A stretch of 50,313 bases of DNA from Bradyrhizobium sp. (GCF_016213215.1 NZ_JACRAW010000080.1:1-50313), one strand, 5' to 3'; counted from the first letter of the stretch, positions 8,600-16,552 are shown. Notes: a model not told the origin generated them from the letters alone. Numbers and translations are program-made.

Positions 8600-9190
8600 T
8601 GCGTTCTCCTGTGAGAATGGTCGAGGAAGTCATCGGAAGACCGCACCGTTCCGGCGAGCGCTGTGCCTGGTCGACTCTAGCCCCAAGCCAGTTCGTACTG
8701 CTCAGAATGCAGGGCTGCTCCCGCGTTCGGTCTTGGCCTGAACTAGGTTGCACAGGAATGCGGCGAAACATCGAAAACGAAGCGCGTGACGAGCTGGCTT
8801 CCATAACATCCGCGTGACCTGGCCGATGACCTGACTTGTGTCGAACGCTGTTTAGAAATCAGTGCGAGAAAATCTCGCCTGCTTTGGAAGGTCAGCAGAC
8901 CTGCCCCCTTGCGGTCAGATGCAGCATGCTGTCTCTTGAAAGCTGGTTATTGCATCAGAGGTGCGCTGGGCGGTGAACCGCCCAATGCAGGCTCGACTTC
9001 AATTGTGGGCAGACCTAATCTGCAACGAGGCGATCGTTTCGCAGGGCCCGCCGCCATGCTACGATCACGGCTTGTCTCTCAGGCAGTTCATCGCATCAAC
9101 AGCGCTGATGCACAATTTTCGGAGCGTTAAAGCAAGATCATCGAGGCAATAAGATGGAATGCGAATGTAACGCTGCTTCCGGATTACTCC
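8600..9190. other. intergenic stretch without a recognised gene
   Basis: About 590 bases with only short open frames that lack ribosome sites and coding character. It separates the minus-strand secreted-protein genes from the plus-strand exchanger. A perfect six-base stem GGGCGG-TGAA-CCGCCC lies at 8968-8983. Nothing else is supported. Confidence 0.6.
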
Positions 9191-10372
9191 ATGAATCTGC
9201 TGCTTAAAGAAATCCGTCGCAATCCCCTGTTGTGGTTGCTGGCTTTTGTGCCCGTGCTCTTCGTCGCCCAGAAGCTCGAGCCAGAAGCGCACACGTTGCT
9301 TTTCGTCCTTTCGGTGCTCGCCATCGTCCCCCTGGCCGCATTGCTGAGTCACGCCACTGAATCCGTGGCGGCCAAGACGGGCGATACAGTGGGTGGCCTG
9401 CTCAACGCCACCCTCGGAAATCTGACCGAACTTGTTATCGCGCTGGCCGCGTTGCGTGCCGGGCAGTATACCCTCGTAAAGGCATCCATCGCCGGGGCCA
9501 TCGTCACCAACACATTGTTCATGCTGGGCGCGTCGTTCTTGCTCGGCGGACTCAGACACCACGTGCAGGAGTACGACAGGATCAGCGCACGCCTGCAAGC
9601 GAGTCTGCTCTTTCTGGCCACGATCGCGATCCTGGTACCCTCGGCGGTCTCTGAAGCGGATTCCGCGGCGGGGTCGGCTTTTGGCGAACAATTGAGCGTT
9701 GCCCTGTCTGTGCTGCTCATCGCTGCCTACGGACTTGGCCTGTTGTTTTCGCTCAAGACGCATCGCGAACTATTCGGCGGCGCGCAGCACGCGGAGACCG
9801 GCGAAGCGCCGTGGCCAATGGGCCTAGCCTTGGCAACGCTGGCCGGCGTCACCGTACTGGTCGCGCTGGTGAGCGAGGTGTTTGTCGAATCGGTGCAACA
9901 GGCAGCGGTCGCGTTTGGAATGACTGCCGCATTCGTGGGCTTCATCGTGGTGGCGCTGGTGGGTGGCGCGGCGGAGATGGCTTCGGCGTTTTCCGGGGCG
10001 CGCAAGAACCGGTTGGACCTGAGCGTCGGCATCGCGCTGGGGAGCGCGTCGCAAATCGCGCTTTTCGTTGCTCCTGTGCTGGTACTGCTCAGCTACGTCA
10101 TGGGCCCGGCGCCGATGAGCCTGGAATTCTGGCCGGGCGCGGTGGTCATGATGCTCATCGCAACCATGACCGCGTCTCTGGTGACGAACAGCGGGCGCTC
10201 GGCGTGGTTTGTCGGCGTGCTGGTACTGATGGTGTACCTGATCTTCGCCATAACGCTTTACCTGTTGCCGCCCCGGCTACCCGGTGAAAAGAATGTACAT
10301 CGAACCACAACCGAAGACTCTCGCGTTTATGACGTGGGAAAACTTGCCTCACTTCACGCCATCGTAAGGTGA
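9191..10372 (+). CDS. cax: calcium/proton exchanger (Cax type)
   Basis: A 393-residue inner-membrane protein with about eleven hydrophobic helices. The two alpha-repeats that form the cation pathway are plain: GNLTELVIALAAL (about 75-87) in the first half and GGAAEMASAFSGARKNRLDLS (about 257-277, the acidic residue in AAEM) in the second, followed by GIALGSASQIALFVAP. This is the CaCA-superfamily Ca2+:H+ exchanger layout, which exports Ca2+ using the proton gradient. The ATG at 9191 opens MNLLLKEIRRNPLLWLL. The last 30 residues (after LYLLPPRLPGE) are hydrophilic and longer than usual. It stands alone. Confidence 0.92.
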   Translation: MNLLLKEIRRNPLLWLLAFVPVLFVAQKLEPEAHTLLFVLSVLAIVPLAALLSHATESVAAKTGDTVGGLLNATLGNLTELVIALAALRAGQYTLVKASIAGAIVTNTLFMLGASFLLGGLRHHVQEYDRISARLQASLLFLATIAILVPSAVSEADSAAGSAFGEQLSVALSVLLIAAYGLGLLFSLKTHRELFGGAQHAETGEAPWPMGLALATLAGVTVLVALVSEVFVESVQQAAVAFGMTAAFVGFIVVALVGGAAEMASAFSGARKNRLDLSVGIALGSASQIALFVAPVLVLLSYVMGPAPMSLEFWPGAVVMMLIATMTASLVTNSGRSAWFVGVLVLMVYLIFAITLYLLPPRLPGEKNVHRTTTEDSRVYDVGKLASLHAIVR

Positions 10373-10525
10373 GGACGAATAGGCATAGCGGTCGCATCGC
10401 CGGAGCAACGCGGGCGTCCCCATTTCCCCATCCCCAGCTTAGGCGATGACGGCGGGGGCAAGGCGACGGTGCTGTATCGCTTGCGCCCGGCGAGGTCGCC
10501 CGCAGGCGCCCATGATGCGCCTCAA

Positions 10526-11293
10526 CTACGCTGCCGGTTCGCGCGGGCAGCAGGGATAGGCGAGCTGTTCCTGCCAATCGCCGCCACGCCCCTCGGGAAC
10601 CAGGTCGAAGACGTTCCAGAGCGGCTCGATGGTGCCGACATGACGTGGATCCTGGCCCGGGTCAGTGGGAGCGAACAGCATTTCCGAGCCCCAGAAGTGC
10701 CGGATGATGTCGCCCTCGCGATGGAACACGTTCAGCATCGGCTGTTGGTGACCGTCGTCAGTCTCGCCGCCATAGTCGCGGTTGAAGTTGTTGGCGGCCG
10801 AGGAGAGGAAGCGCAGGTGGTACCAGCCCCGCTCCTCAGCGAATGCCAGGAGCCGCGGCAGCGGCGCCTTGGCGACAATGACGATGTTCACCCGTGGCTC
10901 GACGTGCGGCGCCGTACCGTCAAGCTGATCCACCAGCGCCGCGCAGGACGGGCACGGCCCTTCGGAGAGGGGCAGTCGAGCTGTCGAGCCGGTGGCAGGC
11001 CCAGGACGATCGTCTGTCGGGTAGCGCGGGAACATCATGCTGTAGACGACGAGCGAGTCCCTGCCGGGCGCGAACAACTCCGACAACCGCACGTCGCCGG
11101 GCGCGCCATCCGGCCGCAGCCCGTGGAAAACATAGTCCTCAGGAACCTGACCGCCGGGCGGCAACGCCCGTCGCGCAGCAGCCAAGGCCTCCATGCTGCG
11201 GCGCAGCTCGATCTCCTGGGCAAGCAGCCGATCGCGAGCGGCGCGGTAGGCCTTGGATTCATTCGGGAAAGTGAAAGTCGCTTTACTGGTCAT
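10526..11293 (-). CDS. DUF899 thioredoxin-fold protein
   Basis: A 255-residue cytosolic protein of the DUF899 family. The start at 11293 follows GGAGGAGGACCTC, an excellent ribosome site. Residues about 110-130 carry LPLSEGPCPSCAALVDQLDG, the CxxC-bearing site of this thioredoxin-like family. RDYGGETDDGHQQPMLNVFHREG and IRHFWGSEMLF are typical of the C-terminal half, as is the closing PLWNVFDLVPEGRGG. The reaction is unknown; a redox or peroxidase-like role is an inference from the fold. It is transcribed away from the repeat-rich gap at 11.3-12.7 kb. Confidence 0.85.
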   Translation of the reverse strand: MTSKATFTFPNESKAYRAARDRLLAQEIELRRSMEALAAARRALPPGGQVPEDYVFHGLRPDGAPGDVRLSELFAPGRDSLVVYSMMFPRYPTDDRPGPATGSTARLPLSEGPCPSCAALVDQLDGTAPHVEPRVNIVIVAKAPLPRLLAFAEERGWYHLRFLSSAANNFNRDYGGETDDGHQQPMLNVFHREGDIIRHFWGSEMLFAPTDPGQDPRHVGTIEPLWNVFDLVPEGRGGDWQEQLAYPCCPREPAA

Positions 11294-11539
11294 GAGGTCC
11301 TCCTCCTTGGCGGTGAGGATGAAGTCCATCGCGGCCGTAACTTGCGGTCTATGCGCAAGGGCGTTGATGCGTGCTCGCGGACGAGTTTCAGAGGCCGGGC
11401 TTGCGTGTTTGGCCGCGCCCAGAGGACGGATAGCGGGCGCGCATTCCGACAGACGATCCAAAGTATAGGTCGTATGCGTCCGCGTCCCCAACTTCGTATC
11501 CGGCAAATGACCATGTCCGAAACGGCTCGAGGCCGCGCC

Positions 11540-11613
11540 GTAGGGTTGGTTAGCGAAGCGCCCGTTTCGCTTCCGTCATCGCGGCCCGGTGGGTTACGCC
11601 TGCGGCTAACCCA
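11540..11613. repeat. palindromic repeat, GGGTTAGC/GCTAACCC type (diverged copy)
   Basis: GTAGGGTTGGTTAGCGAAGCG at the left and GGTGGGTTACGCCTGCGGC-TAACCC at the right repeat the arms of the element at 12554-12640 with a few changes. It is one of the dispersed intergenic palindromes of Bradyrhizobium-like genomes. Confidence 0.6.
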
Positions 11614-11807
11614 GCCGACACGCTTGGGGCTGCTGATTTGCCCGTCTAGCCAGGATCGGTCCGTCAACTCGGCGGCGATGGTCCAAAAAGCACTGAAACG
11701 CTTCGCGCGCGCAAGCGAATTTCACGAGCCGTTTCAACGTGATTTGGGCGGTCCAGATCCGACGCGAAAATGATTCCGCTTTTCCTTTTCCGAAATTGTT
11801 GTCTTCT

Positions 11808-12410
11808 CTCGCGCCATCCCGCCTCATCGAAGAGGGGCGTACGCGTCGTCACGATACGCGGAGTGCGGCGAGCGGTGGACGCGAATGCGTCGCGCGCGAA
11901 GGCAATCGCAGGGCGGGCCTCGGCCTGTGAGCGAAATGCATCGCGCGGAACGATCGACGCAATTCGCGTACGGCAAAACCGCGTGGTCCTGGCGCCCGAA
12001 GCTGGCGCCAAGTCTTGTGGTGGTGCATCGGCCCAACCGGGTGCTCTGCATCAGCGATCCGCAAGGCGACGGTGGCAACAGAGCTCGTCTCACCGGGGAG
12101 CCCACGGCATAAGCCGTCAAACCACTGCGCAGGGAAGGCCGGGTGTCGTCGGCTGTACCTGTATGCTCGTGTGCAGCTTCTTTGCGCAATACGCACACGA
12201 GACCGCGGGTGCAGCGGGCACCCGGTCTTCCCTGCGCCCTCTGTTTGAAAGAGGGCGAAATGCAGCAAACCTCGGGCGCATCGCGTCGCGAGAAGGCGTT
12301 GACATGTTTGATTGGACCGAATGTCTCTACGCCGTCATTGCGAGGAGCGAACGCGACGAAGCAATCCAGAGTGCCACCGCGTGTGCATTCTGGATTGCTT
12401 TGCAATGACG
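11808..12410 (+). repeat. large dispersed intergenic repeat, copy 1
   Basis: About 600 bases resembling, in inverted orientation, positions 32890-33550. Shared landmarks in order are: GAGGGGCG then ACGTCGTCACG-like sequence, GCGGTGGACGCG, ATCGCAGGGC, TGGTCCTGGCGCCCGAAGCTGGCG, CTCGTCTCACCGGGGAG, GCGCAGGGAAGGCCGGGTG, GCACACG, TTCCCTGCGCCCTC, CTCGGGCGCATCGCG, and a terminal TCATTGCGAGGAGCG...AAGCAATCCAGA palindrome. All six frames give short Arg/Pro/Ala-rich frames of the kind often mis-annotated as hypothetical proteins. I recall this repeat as widespread in Bradyrhizobium; its origin is unknown to me. Confidence 0.75.
12333..12410. repeat. CGTCATTGCGAGGAGC...GCAATGACG palindrome
   Basis: A 78-base imperfect palindrome with outer arms CGTCATTGC / GCAATGACG and inner arms AAGCAATCCAGA / TCTGGATTGCTT. 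It forms the right end of the large repeat. Related arms are seen at about 32893-32982. Confidence 0.7.
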
Positions 12411-12439
12411 GAGTGGGAATGCCGCGTGCTCTCCATCTC

Positions 12440-12541
12440 CCTCATGCTGAGGAGGCCGCGCAGCGGCCGTCTCGAAGCACGAGGGGCAACGGCGGGCCTC
12501 ATCCTTCGAGGCGACCGCTTCGCGGTCTCCTCAGGACGAGG
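12440..12541. repeat. CCTCATGCTGAGGAG...CTCCTCAGGACGAGG palindrome
   Basis: A 102-base palindromic element with nested stems, GGCCGCGCAGCGGCC and GACCGCTTCGCGGTC, and outer arms CCTCATGCTGAGGAG / CTCCTCAGGACGAGG. It is a different family from its neighbours on both sides, which it nearly touches. Confidence 0.7.
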
Positions 12542-12553
12542 TGCTGCTAGATC

Positions 12554-12640
12554 GTAGGGTGGGTTAGCGCAGCGTAACCCACCGCTTCGCTTCCACGAGG
12601 ATGGACGATGGTGGGTTACGCCTTCGGCTAACCCCCTACG
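12554..12640. repeat. GTAGGGTGGGTTAGC...GCTAACCCCCTACG palindrome
   Basis: An 87-base palindrome with outer arms GTAGGGTGGGTTAGCG and CGGCTAACCCCCTACG and inner GTAACCCACC / GGTGGGTTAC. A diverged copy lies at 11540-11613. It ends about 115 bases upstream of the thiolase start. Confidence 0.7.
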
Positions 12641-12755
12641 AAACGACTTGAGTCTAGGCGCTACGGTCTCACCCCGCGGAATATTTCCGCGCTTGCCAAG
12701 ACTGGTCCAACACGCCAGAAAAACGGCGGGGACAGAAACGTCAGCGGAGAACGAC

Positions 12756-13907
12756 TTGACTATCAAGGGCAAGGCCTACATTGCCGGGATCTACGAACAC
12801 CCGACCCGGCATGCACCGGACAAATCCACCGCACAGCTCCATGCCGAGGTCGCCAAGGGCGCCGTCGAGGATGCCGGCCTCAGCAAGGACGATATCGACG
12901 GTTATTTCTGCGCTGGCGACGCCCCAGGCGGCCTCTGGCCGATGGTCGATTATCTCGGTCTCAACAAAGTCCGCCATGTCGATTCCACCGAGACCGGCGG
13001 CTGTTCCTACATCATTCATCTCGGCCATGCGGCCCAGGCGATCGCCGCCGGCAAGTGCTCTGTTGCGCTGATCACGCTGGCGGGCAAGCCACGGACCGGC
13101 CCGATGCCGCCGCGCGCGGCCGGTGCCGAGGTCGATTTCGAGGCGGCTTATGGCGCGACGACCCACAATGCCTACGGCATGTGTGCCATGCGCCACATGC
13201 ACGACTACGGCACTACCAGCGAACAACTCGCCTGGATCAAGGTCGCCGCCTCGCATCATGCGCAATACAACCCGCATGCGCTGCTGCGCGCCGTCGTCAC
13301 CGTCGAGGACGTCGTGAACTCGCCGATGATTTCCGATCCGCTGCATCGCATGGACTGCTGCGTCGTCACCGATGGCGGCGGTGCGTTGATCGTCACCACG
13401 CCCGAGATCGCCAAAAGGTTGAAGAAGCCGCTGGTGCGCCTGATCGGCCATGGCGAAGCGATGAAGGGCCCTCGCGGTGGCAAGGATCTCGACCTCACTT
13501 ATTCCGCCGGCGTGTGGTCCGGTCCGCGCGCCTTCGAGGAGGCGGGCGTCACGCCGAAGGACATCAAATACGCTTCCATCTACGACAGCTTCACCATCAC
13601 CGTCCTGATGCAGATCGAAGACCTCGGCTTCTGCAAGAAGGGCGAGGGCGGCAAGTTCGTGGCCGACGGCAACCTGATCTCCGGCGTCGGCAAGCTGCCG
13701 TTCAACACCGACGGCGGCGGGCTGTGCAGCAACCATCCTGTCAACCGCGGCGGCATGACCAAGATCATCGAGGCGGTGCGGCAATTGCGCGGCGAGGCGC
13801 ATCCGAAAGTGCAGGTGCCCAATTGCGACCTCGCCATCGCGCATGGCACCGGCGGACTGTTAGGGGTGCGCCATGCCGCCTCGACTGCAATTCTGGAGCG
13901 CGTGTGA
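12756..13907 (+). CDS. thiolase-fold protein lacking canonical cysteines (SCP2-thiolase/Ltp2-like)
   Basis: A 383-residue thiolase-superfamily protein and first gene of a six-gene CoA operon. The TTG at 12756 was chosen because GGAG stands six bases upstream; an upstream frame to 12648 runs into repeat sequence. Where thiolases have the nucleophilic CxSG, this protein has TGGCSY, with its Cys83 one position off. The GHP histidine is kept as NHP (His327), but the C-terminal CxGGG is replaced by HGTGG (His363). This pattern and the overlapping DUF35 gene match SCP2-thiolase/Ltp2-type proteins, which cleave beta-hydroxyacyl-CoA by retro-aldol or thiolytic chemistry. The family is sure; the reaction is inferred. 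Confidence 0.85.
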   Translation: MTIKGKAYIAGIYEHPTRHAPDKSTAQLHAEVAKGAVEDAGLSKDDIDGYFCAGDAPGGLWPMVDYLGLNKVRHVDSTETGGCSYIIHLGHAAQAIAAGKCSVALITLAGKPRTGPMPPRAAGAEVDFEAAYGATTHNAYGMCAMRHMHDYGTTSEQLAWIKVAASHHAQYNPHALLRAVVTVEDVVNSPMISDPLHRMDCCVVTDGGGALIVTTPEIAKRLKKPLVRLIGHGEAMKGPRGGKDLDLTYSAGVWSGPRAFEEAGVTPKDIKYASIYDSFTITVLMQIEDLGFCKKGEGGKFVADGNLISGVGKLPFNTDGGGLCSNHPVNRGGMTKIIEAVRQLRGEAHPKVQVPNCDLAIAHGTGGLLGVRHAASTAILERV

Positions 13908-14296
13908 TGGCAGAGGCGAAGAAATATCCGGCCCCGGTGACCAATCCCGAGACGATGCCGTTCTGGGAAGCTGCGAAAGCGGGCAAGTTCATGATCAAGC
14001 GCTGCACGGCTTGCGGCGAGGCGCACTACTTCCCGCGCTCGATCTGCCCGTTCTGCTTCTCCGATAAGACGGTGTGGGAGGAAGCTTCCGGCGAGGGGAC
14101 CATCTACACCTTCAGCCTGATGCGAAAATCGCCGACCGGGCCCTATGCGATCGGCTACGTCACGCTCAAGGAAGGCCCCTCGCTGCAGACCAACTTCGTC
14201 GACTGCGACCTCGACAAGCTGAAGATCGGCCAGAAGGTGAAGGTGGTGTTCAAGCCGACCGACGGCGCGCCGCTGCCGTTCTTCACGCCGGTGTAG
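13907..14296 (+). CDS. DUF35 zinc ribbon/OB-fold protein
   Basis: A 129-residue protein whose ATG overlaps the thiolase stop (TGATG), showing translational coupling. Residues 33-50 form a zinc ribbon with Cys33, Cys36, Cys47 and Cys50 (CTAC ... CPFC). The remainder is the OB-fold ACP/CoA-binding region (GTIYTFSLMRKSPTGPYAIG, then VDCDLDKLKIGQKVKV). DUF35 proteins pair with thiolase-like enzymes: in HMG-CoA synthase/thiolase channelling complexes of archaea and in Ltp2-ChsH2 aldolases of steroid side-chain degradation. Here it is very probably the obligate partner of the preceding gene. Confidence 0.92.
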   Translation: MAEAKKYPAPVTNPETMPFWEAAKAGKFMIKRCTACGEAHYFPRSICPFCFSDKTVWEEASGEGTIYTFSLMRKSPTGPYAIGYVTLKEGPSLQTNFVDCDLDKLKIGQKVKVVFKPTDGAPLPFFTPV

Positions 14297-14302
14297 TTCT
14301 GA

Positions 14303-14450
14303 CCCTCTCCCCTTGCGGGAGAGGGTGCCTTCGCGCAGCGAAGGCGGGTGAGGGGTCTCTGTCCGCGAAAAGACTCTCTGCGGCGCCAATCCGTCACCCG
14401 ATCGAGTTTGTGGCTCTGCCGTGCAGGCCCTCTCCCACAGGGGGAGAGGG
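14303..14450. repeat. CCCTCTCCC palindromic repeat inside the CoA operon
   Basis: Arms CCCTCTCCCCTTGCGGGAGAGGG at the left and CCCTCTCCCACAGGGGGAGAGGG at the right each form a local hairpin, with GCCTTCGCGCAGCGAAGGC and GGGTGAGGGG / CACCCGATCG in between. It fills the whole gap between the DUF35 and MaoC genes. Related elements lie at 15363-15521 and 48156-48277. Confidence 0.75.
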
Positions 14451-14486
14451 CACCGTAACTGGCAGGGAAGAATCGAAGGAGACGGA

Positions 14487-15347
14487 ATGTCGGCCAGATA
14501 CGATGAGCTGATGGGACTGAAGAACCTCGGTCAGAAATACAGCTACACCGATCGCGAGGTGATGCTCTACGCCTACGGCATCGGCATGGGGGCCGACCCC
14601 ATGGACGAGAAGGAACTCGCTTTCGTCAACGAGGCCTGCGCCGTGCCGCGCCCCCTGAAGGTTGTGCCGACCTTTGCATCGGTGGCAGCGTGGGGCGCGG
14701 GGCCCGGCGAGATGAACCTCAACCGTGTGCTGGTGGTGGATGGCGAGCGCGACATCACCTTCCACAAGCCTTTCGCGACCGCGGCTCACATCACGGCCGA
14801 TTCCTCGGTGCTCGAGGTTTACGACAAGGGCAAGGACAAGGGCGTGGTGATCAGCCACCAGACCGTGCTGAAGGATGACAAGGGCGAGAAGCTGGCGACG
14901 ATCGTCGCCTCGCGTTTTGCCCGGGGCGATGGCGGGTTCGGCGGGCCGAACCTGACGCAGCCGGAACCGCACAAGATGCCGGAGCGTGCGCCGGATAGGA
15001 CGATCGACATCTCCACCCGTCCGGACCAGGCGCTCATCTACCGGCTTTGCGGCGACCGCAATCCGCTGCATTCGGATCCCGAATTTGCCCGGCGCGCGGG
15101 CTTCCCTCGGCCGATCCTGCACGGCATGTGCACCTATGGCATTACCTGCCGCGGCGTGCTGCAGACCTATGCCGATTACGATCCTTTGGCATTCAGGCAG
15201 CACGCCGTGCGGTTTTCCTCACCCGTCTATCCCGGCGAGACCGTGACCATGGATCTGTGGAAGGACGGCAACGTGATCTCGTTTGAGGCCAAGGTGAAGG
15301 CGCGCGGCGTCACCGTCATCAAGAGCGGCAAGACGGTGCTGGGTTAG
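14487..15347 (+). CDS. MaoC family hydratase, double hot-dog (R-specific enoyl-CoA hydratase 2)
   Basis: A 286-residue protein with the double hot-dog layout of peroxisomal enoyl-CoA hydratase 2. The start at 14487 follows AAGGAGACGGA. The N-terminal half starts YSYTDREVMLYAYGIGMG and carries the degenerate substrate-binding repeat. The C-terminal half has the hydratase 2 signature GDRNPLHSDPEFARRAGF with catalytic Asp190 and His195, then PILHGMCTYG. It adds water to trans-2-enoyl-CoA to give (3R)-hydroxyacyl-CoA. With the SDR at 15547 it reconstructs, as separate proteins, two of the domains of eukaryotic multifunctional enzyme 2. A palindromic repeat separates it from the genes on both sides. 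Confidence 0.92.
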   Translation: MSARYDELMGLKNLGQKYSYTDREVMLYAYGIGMGADPMDEKELAFVNEACAVPRPLKVVPTFASVAAWGAGPGEMNLNRVLVVDGERDITFHKPFATAAHITADSSVLEVYDKGKDKGVVISHQTVLKDDKGEKLATIVASRFARGDGGFGGPNLTQPEPHKMPERAPDRTIDISTRPDQALIYRLCGDRNPLHSDPEFARRAGFPRPILHGMCTYGITCRGVLQTYADYDPLAFRQHAVRFSSPVYPGETVTMDLWKDGNVISFEAKVKARGVTVIKSGKTVLG

Positions 15348-15362
15348 CACGCGAGCACATTC

Positions 15363-15521
15363 ACTCCCTCTCCCCGTTTGCGAGATCGAGACGAGCGAAG
15401 CTCGCTCTTGGAGGGGTGGGTGAGGGGGAGTCTCCAGGGGGTCTGATAGTTGAGTTTGCGGACAGTCCCCCTCACCCGATCGCTTCGCGATCGACCTCTC
15501 CCCGCAAGCGGGGCGAGGTGA
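15363..15521. repeat. CTCCCTCTCCCC/CGAGGTGA palindromic repeat inside the CoA operon
   Basis: Left part CCCTCTCCCCGTTTGCGAG with the inner palindrome GAGCGAAGCTCGCTC and GGTGAGGGGGAG; right part CCCCCTCACCCGATCG, CTTCGCGATCG and CCTCTCCCCGCAAGCGGGGCGAGG. It belongs to the same general family as 14303-14450 and fills the MaoC-SDR gap. Confidence 0.75.
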
Positions 15522-15546
15522 CGAAGAACAAACAGGGAGAAACACG

Positions 15547-16425
15547 ATGGGACTGCTCGACGGCAAGGTTGCGCTGATCACCGGCGCCGGCGGCGGGCTG
15601 GGGGAAGCCTACGCCAGGCTGTTCGCGCGCGAGGGGGCCGCGGTCGTCGTCAACGACCTGGGCGGGCCGCGTGATGGGTCGGGTACCGACAAGTCGATGG
15701 CGGAGAAGGTGGTGGAGGCGATCAAGGCCGAGGGCGGCCGCGCGGTCGCCAACGGCGCCGATATCTCCACCATCGAAGGCGGGCAGTCGGTGTTCGACGA
15801 TGCCATCAGGCATTTCGGCCGCGCCGACATCCTGGTCAACAATGCCGGCATCCTGCGCGACCAGACCTTTGCCAAAGCGAGCGAAGCGGACTGGGACAGG
15901 GTGATCAAGGTGCACCTGAAGGGCACGTTCTGCTGCACGTTGCCGGTGTTCCGCTGGATGCGCGAGAACGGCGGCGGCGTGATCGTCAACACGTCCTCGA
16001 CATCGGGCCTGATCGGCAATTTCGGCCAGTCCAATTACGGCGCGGCCAAGGGCGGCATCTGGGGCTTTTCCAACGTGCTGGCCATCGAAGGCCGCAAGTA
16101 CAACATCCGGATCTGGACGCTGGCGCCGGGGGCGCTGACCCGCATGACCGCAGACCTGCCCCGCTACAAGGAGAACCCCGGGGCGGCGCTGGGGCCGGAT
16201 GGCATCGCGCCGGCCGTGCTATACATGGTCAGCGATTTGTCGGGCGATCAGACCGGCAAGGTGCTGGGCGTATCCGGGCCTCGCGGCGTACGCGAAATGC
16301 GGATGATGGAGATGGAAGGCTGGAAGCCGCCGCATACGGGCTGGAAGGCGCAGGACATTGTCGAACATGCCCGGGAGATCTTCTTCACCGAGGAAGAAAT
16401 CAAAAAGTCGGCGCGGAGGTTCTGA
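15547..16425 (+). CDS. SDR, HSD17B4/multifunctional enzyme 2-type (3R)-hydroxyacyl-CoA dehydrogenase
   Basis: A 292-residue short-chain dehydrogenase. The NAD motif TGAGGGLGEAYARLFA is followed by VVVNDLGG, the signature that distinguishes the peroxisomal HSD17B4 branch from ordinary SDRs. NNAGILRDQTF, the catalytic Ser in NTSSTSG, and Tyr164-x3-Lys168 (NYGAAKGG) are present. The C-terminal 50 residues (after GVSGPRGVREM) continue beyond the usual SDR end. It oxidises (3R)-hydroxyacyl-CoA made by the MaoC hydratase to 3-oxoacyl-CoA. AGGGAGAAACACG precedes the ATG. Confidence 0.92.
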   Translation: MGLLDGKVALITGAGGGLGEAYARLFAREGAAVVVNDLGGPRDGSGTDKSMAEKVVEAIKAEGGRAVANGADISTIEGGQSVFDDAIRHFGRADILVNNAGILRDQTFAKASEADWDRVIKVHLKGTFCCTLPVFRWMRENGGGVIVNTSSTSGLIGNFGQSNYGAAKGGIWGFSNVLAIEGRKYNIRIWTLAPGALTRMTADLPRYKENPGAALGPDGIAPAVLYMVSDLSGDQTGKVLGVSGPRGVREMRMMEMEGWKPPHTGWKAQDIVEHAREIFFTEEEIKKSARRF

Positions 16426-16432
16426 TGATTGC

Positions 16433-16532
16433 CGTCATTCCGGGGCACGCGAAGCGTGAGCCCGGAATCCATAACCCCAGCCTGTGGTTATGGATTCCGG
16501 GCCTGCGCCTTGCGGCGCATCCCGGAATGACG
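16433..16532. repeat. CGTCATTCCGGG...CCCGGAATGACG palindrome inside the CoA operon
   Basis: A 100-base palindrome, arms CGTCATTCCGGG / CCCGGAATGACG, inner arms GAATCCATAACC / GGTTATGGATTC. It starts seven bases after the SDR stop and ends 20 bases before the DapA-like start codon. It is a different family from the other two operon repeats. Confidence 0.8.
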
Positions 16533-16552
16533 GTGGAGAAAGAGAGGCACCC

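Noticed and set aside
11770..12550. Several 60-210-codon frames inside the large repeat, on both strands
   Set aside because: Arg/Pro/Ala-rich, overlapping each other in many frames, and recurring with the repeat copy at 32.9-33.5 kb; repeat-derived noise.
12741..13844. A 367-codon minus-strand frame opposite the thiolase
   Set aside because: Shadow of a gene with clear thiolase motifs; no ribosome site and no recognisable protein.
16484..16552. Extended N terminus of the DapA-like protein reading into the upstream palindrome
   Set aside because: The ATG at 16553 has a good ribosome site and matches the normal family start; the extension is repeat sequence.
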